Shown piece after piece: positions 1-5,734 of a stretch of 7,139 nucleotides of DNA (the stretch's first letter is position 1; every line of letters begins with the position of its first letter). A program made the translations under genes and the position numbers. The DNA comes from Corynebacterium sp. (GTDB lineage Bacteria > Actinomycetota > Actinomycetes > Mycobacteriales > Mycobacteriaceae). The stretch covers positions 1 to 7,139 of the forward strand of contig JAKDIS010000119.1 in assembly GCA_030450335.1 (NCBI GenBank), written 5' to 3'. The notes under the pieces were generated by a model that did no database searches, was not told the DNA's origin, and was given only the letters and a program-made list of their open reading frames with translations.

Positions 1-56
1 GGACCACCCCCGTAGCGTCCCCTACAGGCCAGACAAGGCCCTCCGGGACGCCACCG

Positions 57-74
57 GCCGGCGTTTCCGCCGGC
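57..74 (-). terminator. GC-rich hairpin downstream of lysS, possible terminator
   Basis: A perfect 7-bp stem (57-63 pairing with 68-74) closes a 4-nt loop that reads GAAA on the lysS (minus) strand, a GNRA-type tetraloop that makes very stable RNA hairpins. It begins 8 nt after the lysS stop codon. No U-tract follows, so this would be a hairpin-only terminator of the kind proposed for high-GC actinobacteria, or simply a 3'-end stabiliser. The remaining bases 1-56 show nothing else I can support. Confidence 0.4.
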
Positions 75-81
75 ACTGCGC

Positions 82-1722
82 CTAGCTGTCGCGCTCCGGC
101 TTCACCATCGGGAACAGCACCGTCTCACGGATCCCCAGCCCGGTGAGCGCCATCAGCAGACGGTCGATGCCCATGCCGTTTCCCGAGGTCGGGGGCATGC
201 CCTGCTCCATCGCGGCGAGGAAGTCCTCGTCGAGCACCATGGCCTCGTCGTCACCACCGGCGGCCAGGCGAGCCTGGTCCTCGAAGCGCTCACGCTGCAC
301 GACCGGGTCCACCAGCTCGGAGTAGCCGGTGGCCAGCTCGAAGCCGCGCACGTAGAGGTCCCACTTCTCGGTGACGCCCCGCTTCGTGCGGTGCTGACGG
401 GTCAACGGGGAGGTCTCGACCGGGAAGTCGCGGACGAAGACCGGCCCGTAGAGCTGGTCCTCGCACAGGTGCTCCCAGATCTCCTCGACGAGCTTGCCGT
501 GGCCCCAACCACCCTTCGCCGGGACGGGCAGCCCGACTACGGCGGCCAAGGCCTTGAGATCCTCCACGGAACTGTCCACGGTGACCTCGTCGACCACGTC
601 CTGGTCGGGGAACTTCTCGGCGAGCGCCTCGTTGAGCGAGGGGTACATCTCCATGGTGCGCCACTGCCCGCCGAGGTCGTACTCGGTGCCGTCGACCAGG
701 GTCACGGTGGTGGTGCCGAAGACCTCCTCGGCGATCTCCTGGATGACCTCACGGATCAGCGTGGCACCGGTGTCGTAGGTGCCGTAGGCCTGGTAGGTCT
801 CCAGCATGGCGAACTCCGGGGAGTGCGAGGAGTCCACACCCTCGTTGCGGAAGTTGCGGTTGACCTCGAAGACCTTGTCGATGCCGCCGACCACGCAGCG
901 CTTGAGGTAGAGCTCCGGGGCGATGCGCAGGTAGAGGTCGATGTCGAGGGCGTTGGAGTGGGTCTCGAAGGGACGCGCCGCGGCACCGCCGTGCAGGGTC
1001 TGCAGCATCGGGGTCTCGACCTCGAGGAAGTCGCGGCGCTCGAGTGCGTGACGCAGCGCGCGCATCACCTTGATGCGCGTCACCGCGTTCGTCCGGGCCT
1101 GCTCACGCATGATCAGGTCGGTGTAGCGGTGGCGGATGCGGGTGTCCTCGCTGAGCTCCTTGTGCGCGACCGGCAGCGGGCGCAGCGACTTCGACGCCAT
1201 CGACCAGCCGTCCGCCATCACGGAGAGCTCGCCGCGCTTCGAGGCCACGACACGACCGTGGATGAAGACGATGTCGCCGAGGTCCACGGTGGCCTTCCAG
1301 GACGCCAGGGCGTCCTCCCCCACCTCGGCCAGCGACAACATGGCCTGCAGCTGCGTACCGTCGCCGTCCTGGATGCGCGCGAAGGCGAGCTTGCCGGTGT
1401 TGCGCACGAAGATCACGCGTCCGGCGATGCCGACCTCCACGTCGGTCTCCTCGCCGGCGGCGAGGTAGGTGACGCCCTCGGCGCGCGCCGCGTCCGGTGC
1501 GTCCTCCCCGTCCTTCGGCAGAACCGCGTAGGACGCCACGACGTCCTTCAGCGCGTGCGTGCGTGCGACCTCCACCGGGTAGGGGTCGACGCCCTCGGCG
1601 ATGAGGCGGTCGCGCTTGTCGCGACGAACCTTGACCTGCTCGGGAAGGTCGTTGTCCCCGCCGTCGACGGCGGGGGCGGCGTTCTGGGGTGCGTTCTGGG
1701 AGGAGTTCTTCGCGTCAGTCAC
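82..1722 (-). CDS. lysS: Lysyl-tRNA synthetase, class II
   Basis: This cytoplasmic enzyme charges tRNA-Lys with lysine using ATP and is essential for translation. The product from the chosen GTG start is 546 residues, within the upper range for bacterial LysS. After a polar N-terminal extension of about 25 residues comes the conserved lead-in [17 protein letters not shown]. An OB-fold anticodon-binding domain follows (about 95-180), then the class II catalytic core (about 195-545). Motif 2 is seen as [14 protein letters not shown] (about 291-304), and motif 3 as [15 protein letters not shown] (about 514-528) with its ATP-binding Arg near 521. The GMPPTSG and [10 protein letters not shown] segments are also typical. 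An in-frame TTG three codons upstream (1731) would give 549 residues. I prefer GTG because it gives an MTD start and because the TTG overlaps a good -10 hexamer. The gene diverges from the SPFH gene. In related genomes lsr2 and clpC often follow lysS, but they would lie outside this window. Confidence 0.97.
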   Translation of the reverse strand: MTDAKNSSQNAPQNAAPAVDGGDNDLPEQVKVRRDKRDRLIAEGVDPYPVEVARTHALKDVVASYAVLPKDGEDAPDAARAEGVTYLAAGEETDVEVGIAGRVIFVRNTGKLAFARIQDGDGTQLQAMLSLAEVGEDALASWKATVDLGDIVFIHGRVVASKRGELSVMADGWSMASKSLRPLPVAHKELSEDTRIRHRYTDLIMREQARTNAVTRIKVMRALRHALERRDFLEVETPMLQTLHGGAAARPFETHSNALDIDLYLRIAPELYLKRCVVGGIDKVFEVNRNFRNEGVDSSHSPEFAMLETYQAYGTYDTGATLIREVIQEIAEEVFGTTTVTLVDGTEYDLGGQWRTMEMYPSLNEALAEKFPDQDVVDEVTVDSSVEDLKALAAVVGLPVPAKGGWGHGKLVEEIWEHLCEDQLYGPVFVRDFPVETSPLTRQHRTKRGVTEKWDLYVRGFELATGYSELVDPVVQRERFEDQARLAAGGDDEAMVLDEDFLAAMEQGMPPTSGNGMGIDRLLMALTGLGIRETVLFPMVKPERDS

Positions 1723-1760
1723 GGTGACCAAGCCTACTGCATGGCCGGAGGCGCACCGAG
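1723..1760 (-). promoter_or_regulatory. Putative lysS promoter (leaderless)
   Basis: On the minus strand TAGGCT (1736 to 1731) fits the actinobacterial TANNNT -10 pattern. It is followed by 8 bases and then the GTG at 1722-1720, so transcription would begin at or within about two bases of the start codon. No Shine-Dalgarno sequence precedes either the GTG or the alternative TTG, as expected for a leaderless message. The -35 region (TCGGTG with a 17-bp spacer) is weak, which is common in this group. Confidence 0.5.
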
Positions 1761-1770
1761 CGTCCTCCCG

Positions 1771-1794
1771 GTGACATCAAAGTGATATCACTTT
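1771..1794. promoter_or_regulatory. Palindromic operator candidate upstream of SPFH/RHH unit
   Basis: AAAGTGATATCACTTT (1779-1794) is a perfect 16-bp palindrome in otherwise GC-rich DNA. Its core GTGATATCA (1782-1790) is echoed with one mismatch by GTGACATCA (1771-1779), exactly 11 bp upstream, so the two boxes lie on the same face of the helix. RHH repressors of the Arc/MetJ/CopG class typically bind as cooperating dimers at boxes spaced about one turn apart. The downstream unit encodes an RHH protein, so autoregulation is the simplest reading. The site ends 4 bp before the -10 of the SPFH promoter, a position suited to repression. Confidence 0.6.
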
Positions 1795-1798
1795 AGCG

Positions 1799-1804
1799 TA
1801 GACT
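1799..1804 (+). promoter_or_regulatory. -10 element of the SPFH/RHH promoter
   Basis: TAGACT matches the TANNNT -10 pattern and lies 39 bases before the ATG at 1844. At the usual -35 distance the sequence is poor (ATCAAA at 1776-1781), and it falls inside the palindromic boxes. The predicted transcript would start near 1811. It would carry a small leader hairpin (1813-1829, 6-bp stem, 5-nt loop) and an AGAGGA ribosome-binding site (1834-1839). Confidence 0.55.
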
Positions 1805-1843
1805 GGCGACCGTCCCGGAGACACCGGGAGAAGAGAGGACAGC

Positions 1844-2869
1844 ATGCCGCCCGAGAACCCCGCCCCAGCACACTCCCCAGCACCCGACGCCGTCGCCGGA
1901 ACCCCCGTCGGCCACGAGGGCACCAACGTCAGCATCAGCGAACACCGCGCATGGTCCGGCTCCACGGGCCTGGCCGTCGCCGCACTGCTCGGCGGCATCG
2001 TCCTGTTCCTCGCACCGATCGCCCTGATCGTCTGGGCCGCCGTCGGCCTGGAGTCCGGGAGCCTGGGAGGCGGCCTCGGCGGCACGCTCATCGGCCTCGC
2101 CGTCGTCCTCATCCTGCTCTCCGTGGTCGTGCTGACCATGCTGCGTGTCATCAACCCCGGTCACACGCAGGTCGTGCAGTTCTTCGGACGCTACCTCGGC
2201 ACCAACCGCACCACCGGCCTCACCCTCGTGCCGCCGCTGGCGACCACGCGCAAGGTCAGCGTGCGCGTCCGCAACTTCGAGACCAACGAGATCAAGGTCA
2301 ACGACCTCAACGGCAACCCGGTGAAGATCGGAGCCATCGTCGTCTGGCAGGTCTCCGACACCGCCAAGGCCACCTTCTCCGTGGAGGACGTCGAGGAGTT
2401 CATCCACTCCCAGTCCGAGTCCGCGCTGCGCCACGTCGCCACCACCCACCCCTACGACTCCGTGCCCGGACGCACCAACGCCGACGGCACCCCCGGCGAC
2501 GCCGCCACCAGCCTCGCCGGCTCCACCGACGTGGTCTCCCAGGAGCTCGCCGACGAGGTCGCCGCCCGCGTGGCGGTCGCCGGACTGGAGATCGTTGAGG
2601 CCAGGATCTCCGCGCTGTCCTACGCCCCGGAGATCGCCGGTGCCATGCTGCAGCGCCAGCAGGCCCAGGCCGTGGTGGACGCCCGCGAGCAGATCGTGGA
2701 CGGTGCGGTGTCGATGGTCCAGACCGCCCTGGACCAGCTGGAGGACCGCGACATCGTGGACCTCGACCCTGAGCGCCGCGCCTCGATGGTCTCCAACCTG
2801 CTCGTGGTGCTGTGCTCCGACTCCTCCACCCAGCCGGTGATCAACACCGGCGGCCTCCATGGCGCGTAG
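1844..2869 (+). CDS. SPFH/band-7 domain membrane protein
   Basis: A 341-residue member of the SPFH (stomatin/prohibitin/flotillin/HflK-C) superfamily. These proteins oligomerise at membranes and act as scaffolds for microdomains or protease control. The order is a Pro/Ala-rich soluble N-terminus (1-38), two hydrophobic helices (about 42-67 and 78-100), and then [20 protein letters not shown], the characteristic entry into the SPFH fold. The beta-rich core includes [20 protein letters not shown] (about 157-176). An Ala/Glu/Gln-rich helical stretch (about 232-283) follows, with [20 protein letters not shown] typical of SPFH oligomerisation helices. The C-terminus is a short tail. The ATG has an AGAGGA ribosome-binding site 4 nt upstream. 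The gene is the first of a two-gene unit; the RHH gene begins 2 nt after its stop. The exact function of this two-helix actinobacterial subtype is unknown to me. Confidence 0.9.
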   Translation: MPPENPAPAHSPAPDAVAGTPVGHEGTNVSISEHRAWSGSTGLAVAALLGGIVLFLAPIALIVWAAVGLESGSLGGGLGGTLIGLAVVLILLSVVVLTMLRVINPGHTQVVQFFGRYLGTNRTTGLTLVPPLATTRKVSVRVRNFETNEIKVNDLNGNPVKIGAIVVWQVSDTAKATFSVEDVEEFIHSQSESALRHVATTHPYDSVPGRTNADGTPGDAATSLAGSTDVVSQELADEVAARVAVAGLEIVEARISALSYAPEIAGAMLQRQQAQAVVDAREQIVDGAVSMVQTALDQLEDRDIVDLDPERRASMVSNLLVVLCSDSSTQPVINTGGLHGA

Positions 2870-2883
2870 TCATGGCGCGTAAG
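2858..2883 (+). repeat. 13-bp tandem duplication at the SPFH/RHH gene junction
   Basis: CATGGCGCGTAGT (2858-2870) is followed immediately by CATGGCGCGTAAG (2871-2883), with 11 of 13 bases identical from the left. The first unit carries the SPFH stop codon and the second carries the RHH start codon. If one unit is removed, SPFH would end in TAA within an ATGGCGCGTAA overlap, so the duplication may have converted overlapping genes into genes 2 nt apart. A 7-codon mini-ORF (MARSHGA, 2859-2882) also results. Confidence 0.75.
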
Positions 2884-3117
2884 AACGTGCCCCTGCGCAT
2901 CGACCCGGCGGTGTACGACGCCATCGCCCGCTGGGCGCACGACGACCTGCGCAGCGTGAACGCCCAGATCGAGGTGATGTTGCGCGACCAGCTGCGACGG
3001 GCGGGACGCCTGCCGTCGTCCACCGGTGAACTCCCCCGTCGCGGCCGGCCGCGCAAGGAGCAGGAACCACCGCAGGAGAGTCAGACGTCCCCGGGAAGGT
3101 CCTCGGAGGACAGGTAG
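2872..3117 (+). CDS. Ribbon-helix-helix DNA-binding protein with AT-hook-like tail
   Basis: An 81-residue basic protein. Residues 5-11 (NVPLRID) form the beta strand expected of an RHH (Arc/CopG/HicB-antitoxin-like) dimer, 12-25 the first helix ([14 protein letters not shown]), 26-30 the turn (LRSVN), and 31-45 the second helix ([15 protein letters not shown]). The tail is polar and disordered and contains PRRGRPRKE, with RGRP at 57-60, the core of an AT-hook that contacts the minor groove. The ATG at 2872 is chosen because the family's conserved block starts there. It lies 2 nt after the SPFH stop with no clear Shine-Dalgarno sequence, so translation is probably coupled. An annotation pipeline might call it a HicB-family antitoxin, but no toxin gene is visible. 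I infer that it represses its own unit at 1771-1794. Its last 37 nt overlap the opposing DUF503 gene. Confidence 0.85.
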   Translation: MARKNVPLRIDPAVYDAIARWAHDDLRSVNAQIEVMLRDQLRRAGRLPSSTGELPRRGRPRKEQEPPQESQTSPGRSSEDR

Positions 3118-3389
3118 CGCAGCCGCGCCGACAGCACCTGGATCTCCGGACGCGACGCCACGAGGCGTTCCACGGACTCCAGCACCTCCACGACGTGCTC
3201 CCGGTCCGCGCTGACCGCCGACGCCCCGATCCCCGTACGACGGTGCAGGTCACGGTGGTCGACCTCGGCGACGGAGATCCCGAACTTCCGGTGGACCTCG
3301 GCGATCACCGGTCTCACCACGGAGCGTTTCTGCTTGAGGGAGTGCACGTCACCGAGGAGAACGTCGAGTTCAAGAGTTCCGATCCACAT
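3081..3389 (-). CDS. DUF503 (YlxP-like) family protein
   Basis: A 102-residue soluble protein matching the DUF503 family in length and pattern. It opens [20 protein letters not shown], followed by KRSVVRPVI, the signature LKxKRSVV block at the end of the first strand and into the first helix. Next comes [32 protein letters not shown], the usual strand-helix-strand centre of this small ferredoxin-like alpha/beta fold. The biochemical role of the family is not established. In Bacillus the relative YlxP sits in the infB/rbfA translation cluster, but no such neighbour is present here. The ATG at 3389 is followed directly by the conserved MWIG start. A possible -10 (TAATGT, 3405 to 3400) ends 10 nt upstream, which suggests a very short leader. 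The 3' end overlaps the RHH gene by 37 nt on the opposite strand. Confidence 0.9.
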   Translation of the reverse strand: MWIGTLELDVLLGDVHSLKQKRSVVRPVIAEVHRKFGISVAEVDHRDLHRRTGIGASAVSADREHVVEVLESVERLVASRPEIQVLSARLRYLSSEDLPGDV

Positions 3390-3399
3390 ATGGCCCGCA

Positions 3400-3426
3400 A
3401 CATTAGCGCAGCTTTTCCGGTACAGT
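3400..3426. promoter_or_regulatory. Back-to-back promoters for DUF503 and YkvI-like genes
   Basis: Two -10-like hexamers lie within 27 bp in opposite directions. TAATGT on the minus strand (3405 to 3400) would serve the DUF503 gene, and TACAGT on the plus strand (3421-3426) would serve the transporter-like gene. The stretch 3400-3418 is locally AT-richer than its surroundings. Neither promoter has a convincing -35. Their -10/-35 zones overlap, so RNA polymerase binding at one could exclude the other. Confidence 0.4.
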
Positions 3427-3491
3427 CCGGCAGCCTACCCCCGCCCCACCCCGTGTGAGGCACGAGGACGACTTCAGGAGGCTCCGGAACC

Positions 3492-4826
3492 GTGAAGGAA
3501 CAACTCAAGATATCCATGGCATTCCTCGGCCTGCTGGTCGGCGCCGGATTCGCCACCGGACTCGAGGTCATCCAGTACTTCGCCTCCTTCGGCCTCAGCG
3601 GCCTGTGGGGTGCGGTCCTGGCCGGCCTGGTGATGACCGTGGCCGGCGCGGTGATCCTGCAGCTCGGCAGCTACTTCCTCGCCGACGAGCACAAGGCGGT
3701 GTTCCGCAGCATCACCCACCCGGCGGCCTCCTGGGCACTGGACATCGTGGTCACCCTGACCCTGTTCTGCATCGGCTTCGTGATGCTCGCCGGTGCCGGG
3801 TCCAACCTGGAGCAGCAGTTCGGTCTCCCCTCCTGGATCGGCTCACTGGTCATGACGGTGCTGGTGATGGTCACCGGGCTCCTCAACGTGGACAAGGTCA
3901 GCGACATCATCGGCGCGCTGACCCCGCTGCTGATCATCGCCGTACTCGTCGGGTTCGTCTACACCCTGTTCAACCTGCCGGACGACTTCAGCGCCGTCAG
4001 CGACATCGCCGTCCAGGAGGAGTCGCCGGTGAGCCCGTGGTGGCTGTCGGCACTGAACTACAACGGCCTGGCCCTGTTGCTGGGCGTGTCGATGTCCCTG
4101 GTGATCGGCGGCAACCACGCGAACATGCGTGCCGCGGGACGCGGCGGTCTGCTCGGCGGCGTCATCTACACCGTCCTGCTGATCCTGGCGGTGTTCACCC
4201 TGCTGGCGAACATCGAGACCGTCTCCGGCGACGACGTCCCGATGCTCACGCTGTTCGACTCGATGCACCCGGCGATGGCGTACGTGATGGTGTTCATCAT
4301 CTTCGCGATGATCTTCAACACCGCCATCGGCATGTTCTACGCCCTGGGCAAGCGCGTCACCTCCTCGCGTCCGGGCTGGTACACACCGGTGTTCCTGTCC
4401 CTGTGCGCGGTCGGCTACGCGGTGAGCTTCGTCGGCTTCGACACCCTGATGACCTACGTCTACCCGGTGCTCGGCTACCTCGGCATGGCGATGGTCGTCA
4501 TGCTCGTCGGCTGGTGGCTCTACGCACGGACCCGCCTGTCCGAGGAGAGCGGGCACCGCGAGAAGATCCAGGACCTCACCGAACGCCGCGAGGACGACGG
4601 TCAGGACTTCGGGTCCGAGGAGGAGTCCCAGCTCTCCGAGGAACTCGAGGAGTCCGACATGGACTCCGGGGAGCTCGCCGAGGCGGTGACCGAGGAGGTC
4701 ATCGAAGAGGCCGAGGAGACTGAAGACACTGAGGACGCCGAAGACGGCGAAGACGGCGAAGACGGTACCGGGGCCTCCGGGGAAACCGACAACAGCGGGG
4801 ACACCCGGACACCGGTGCCGCACTAG
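3492..4826 (+). CDS. YkvI-type membrane protein (LeuT/APC fold) with acidic tail
   Basis: A 444-residue integral membrane protein resembling Bacillus YkvI (COG3949-like), a group distantly related to APC/LeuT-fold transporters and of unknown substrate. About ten hydrophobic helices can be placed, near residues 5-25, 35-62, 82-104, 113-133, 140-160, 185-208, 218-240, 258-287, 298-316 and 320-345. The first contains GLLVGAGFATGLEVIQYF, whose Gly-rich break matches the unwound first helix of LeuT-fold proteins. The GTG start has AGGAGG (3476-3481) 10 nt upstream. After about residue 347 comes an unusual tail of some 95 residues rich in Glu, Asp and Ser, with almost no basic residues after 370. 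It ends in EDG repeats and GTGASGETDNSGDTRTPVPH. Family members normally end shortly after the last helix, so the tail is an add-on. With ten helices and a cytoplasmic N-terminus, the tail should be cytoplasmic. The gene appears to be transcribed alone. Confidence 0.87.
   Translation: MKEQLKISMAFLGLLVGAGFATGLEVIQYFASFGLSGLWGAVLAGLVMTVAGAVILQLGSYFLADEHKAVFRSITHPAASWALDIVVTLTLFCIGFVMLAGAGSNLEQQFGLPSWIGSLVMTVLVMVTGLLNVDKVSDIIGALTPLLIIAVLVGFVYTLFNLPDDFSAVSDIAVQEESPVSPWWLSALNYNGLALLLGVSMSLVIGGNHANMRAAGRGGLLGGVIYTVLLILAVFTLLANIETVSGDDVPMLTLFDSMHPAMAYVMVFIIFAMIFNTAIGMFYALGKRVTSSRPGWYTPVFLSLCAVGYAVSFVGFDTLMTYVYPVLGYLGMAMVVMLVGWWLYARTRLSEESGHREKIQDLTERREDDGQDFGSEEESQLSEELEESDMDSGELAEAVTEEVIEEAEETEDTEDAEDGEDGEDGTGASGETDNSGDTRTPVPH
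4713..4766 (+). repeat. 9-bp coding minisatellite (EDG/EDT repeats)
   Basis: Six consecutive 9-bp units of the form GARGASRSY encode EET-EDT-EDA-EDG-EDG-EDG within the acidic tail of the YkvI-like protein. The last three units differ at a single base (GAAGACGGC twice, then GAAGACGGT), which points to recent unit duplication. Changes in copy number would keep the reading frame. Confidence 0.8.
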
Positions 4827-4845
4827 TCCCCACCACCGTCATCTC

Positions 4846-4895
4846 AGTCATGCCCCAGGTCAAGAAATCGACGATTCTTGACCTGGGGCATGACT
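4846..4895. repeat. Perfect 21-bp inverted repeat, hairpin-forming
   Basis: Bases 4846-4866 are exactly reverse-complementary to 4875-4895 and leave an 8-base loop (4867-4874). Pairing continues imperfectly outward to 4838/4903. The right arm begins TTCTTGACCTGGGGCATGAC. The repeat lies 19 nt after the stop of the YkvI-like gene and about 200 bp before the next gene. As RNA the hairpin would be extremely stable and could terminate transcription from either side, although no T-tract follows either arm. The length and perfection of the arms exceed those of ordinary terminators, so a small mobile or repetitive palindromic element, or a remnant of insertion-sequence ends, is also possible. Confidence 0.75.
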
Positions 4896-5055
4896 CAGCT
4901 GACATCAGGGTCGACGGCGCCCCGTTCAGAACGCCGACCCGTCGAGACCGGGTGGCCGCTGCCGTACGACGCGGGCCAGCGACCACGTGGTGATCGTCCT
5001 GATCGTGTCCGCCACCCCAACATGTGCAGATCAAGCGGCCGATTTCCGTATGTGC
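4896..5055. other. Non-coding spacer with weak relic-like similarity
   Basis: No convincing gene is seen between the hairpin and the HEAT promoter; open frames here have no recognisable content. Bases 5021-5046, read on the minus strand, share the pattern GAAATCG, CTTGA, CTG, ATG with plus-strand 4864-4892, with small gaps between the blocks. This may mean that both are pieces of one decayed element, but chance is not excluded. Confidence 0.3.
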
Positions 5056-5086
5056 TTGACCCTCTCACCCTGTGAGGGTGTCTGCT
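5056..5086 (+). promoter_or_regulatory. MerR-type promoter and operator of the HEAT/MerR-HEAT unit
   Basis: TTGACC (5056-5061) is a good -35. A -10-like TCTGCT (5081-5086, weak) follows after 19 bp, the long spacer typical of MerR-activated promoters. A 21-bp imperfect palindrome (5059-5079, arms ACCCTCTCA and TGTGAGGGT around CCC, one mismatched pair) lies over the spacer, where MerR dimers bind and untwist DNA. Start of transcription 7 nt after the -10 would fall on the A of the ATG at 5093, giving a leaderless message. The second gene of the unit encodes a MerR protein, so self-regulation is inferred. Confidence 0.65.
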
Positions 5087-5092
5087 GGCCAC

Positions 5093-5734
5093 ATGACCAC
5101 CAACACCCGCCTGAGCACCGCCTTCACCGCGCAGGACGCAAGCTCCCGCATGCGCGCCGCACTCGCCGCCGGCAGCGACCCCCGCCCCGGGGACGTCGCC
5201 GACCTCGTCGCGCAGTGCGCCGTGGAACCGGACTTCTTCGTGCGCGACATGCTCACCTGGGCCTTGACCAGGCATCCCCACGCCGACGTCGTGCCCGTCC
5301 TGCTCACTCAACTGCACTCGCCCACCGCGCAGGCGCGCTCGCAGGCACTGCACACGCTGTCGAAGATCGGTGAGGTGGCGGCGGTGGCGTCCTACCCCCA
5401 CATCACCGACGACCTGCTGCAGGACGCCGACGACGAGGTCGCGCGCACCGCGTGGCGTGCGGCGGTCGGGCTCGTCCCTCAGCCCGAGGCACCACGCCTG
5501 GCCGTCCGGCTGAGCGGACAGCTCGGACGCGGGGACCGGGAGCTGCGCCGCAGCCTCACCCGCGCCTACCTGGAGCTCGGGGAGGACGCCCGGGGCGTCC
5601 TGCGCACGCACGGGTCCCGCCACGCCGCGGCCACCCTGCTGCTGCTCGACGACCCGGACCTCGGATTCGACGCCGCCGAGTACGAGGCACAGCGGGCCCG
5701 GCCCGGGATAGACTCGAATGATGCTGATCGGTGA
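5093..5734 (+). CDS. HEAT-repeat protein paired with MerR regulator
   Basis: A 213-residue soluble protein made of HEAT/ARM-like helical repeats. The clearest repeats are VEPDFFVRDMLTWALTRHP (about 44-62), SPTAQARSQALHTLSKIGE (76-94) and DADDEVARTAWRAAVGLVP (111-129), each with the D/P-x-V-R-x-x-A pattern at the turn and second helix. A weaker one lies at RGDRELRRSLTRAYLELGE (146-164). Such proteins are usually protein-binding scaffolds; no catalytic motif is visible. The ATG at 5093 is preferred over an in-frame GTG at 5072, because the GTG lies inside the operator palindrome, upstream of the expected transcription start. The last 17 nt overlap the MerR gene, implying co-transcription and coupled translation. 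I recognise the general type from other actinobacteria, where it often neighbours a MerR-HEAT regulator, but I know of no assigned function. Confidence 0.85.
   Translation: MTTNTRLSTAFTAQDASSRMRAALAAGSDPRPGDVADLVAQCAVEPDFFVRDMLTWALTRHPHADVVPVLLTQLHSPTAQARSQALHTLSKIGEVAAVASYPHITDDLLQDADDEVARTAWRAAVGLVPQPEAPRLAVRLSGQLGRGDRELRRSLTRAYLELGEDARGVLRTHGSRHAAATLLLLDDPDLGFDAAEYEAQRARPGIDSNDADR

Noticed and set aside
391..1785. Long open frame (464 codons) on the plus strand opposite lysS
   Set aside because: It is an antisense shadow of the conserved lysS gene in GC-rich DNA. The translation is low-complexity (V, G, L, D, H) with no recognisable domain.
1813..1829. Leader hairpin before the SPFH gene as a riboswitch or attenuator
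   Set aside because: A 6-bp stem in a short leader without a terminator or conserved aptamer pattern is not enough to support regulation.
1793..2860. 355-codon minus-strand frame opposite the SPFH gene
   Set aside because: Its composition is dominated by G, V, D and H, as expected of an antisense frame; the plus strand encodes a clear SPFH protein with a ribosome-binding site.
2872..3117. HicB antitoxin of a HicAB toxin-antitoxin pair
   Set aside because: The fold is RHH-like, but no HicA-type or other toxin gene is adjacent; the partner gene is an SPFH membrane protein.
3455..4723. 422-codon plus-strand frame overlapping the YkvI-like gene
   Set aside because: An Arg/Gly/Pro/His-rich out-of-frame reading. 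The frame starting at 3492 has ten credible membrane helices and an AGGAGG site.
3843..4823. 326-codon minus-strand frame opposite the YkvI-like gene
   Set aside because: Rich in H, D, Q, V and G with no domain; its length follows from the absence of stop codons in GC-rich antisense DNA.
4878..5075. 65-codon plus-strand frame in the spacer
   Set aside because: It starts inside the inverted repeat, has no ribosome-binding site and no recognisable content.
4895..5623. 242-codon minus-strand frame covering the spacer and the HEAT gene
   Set aside because: It crosses the MerR-type promoter and lies opposite a clear HEAT-repeat gene; no domain or start signal supports it.
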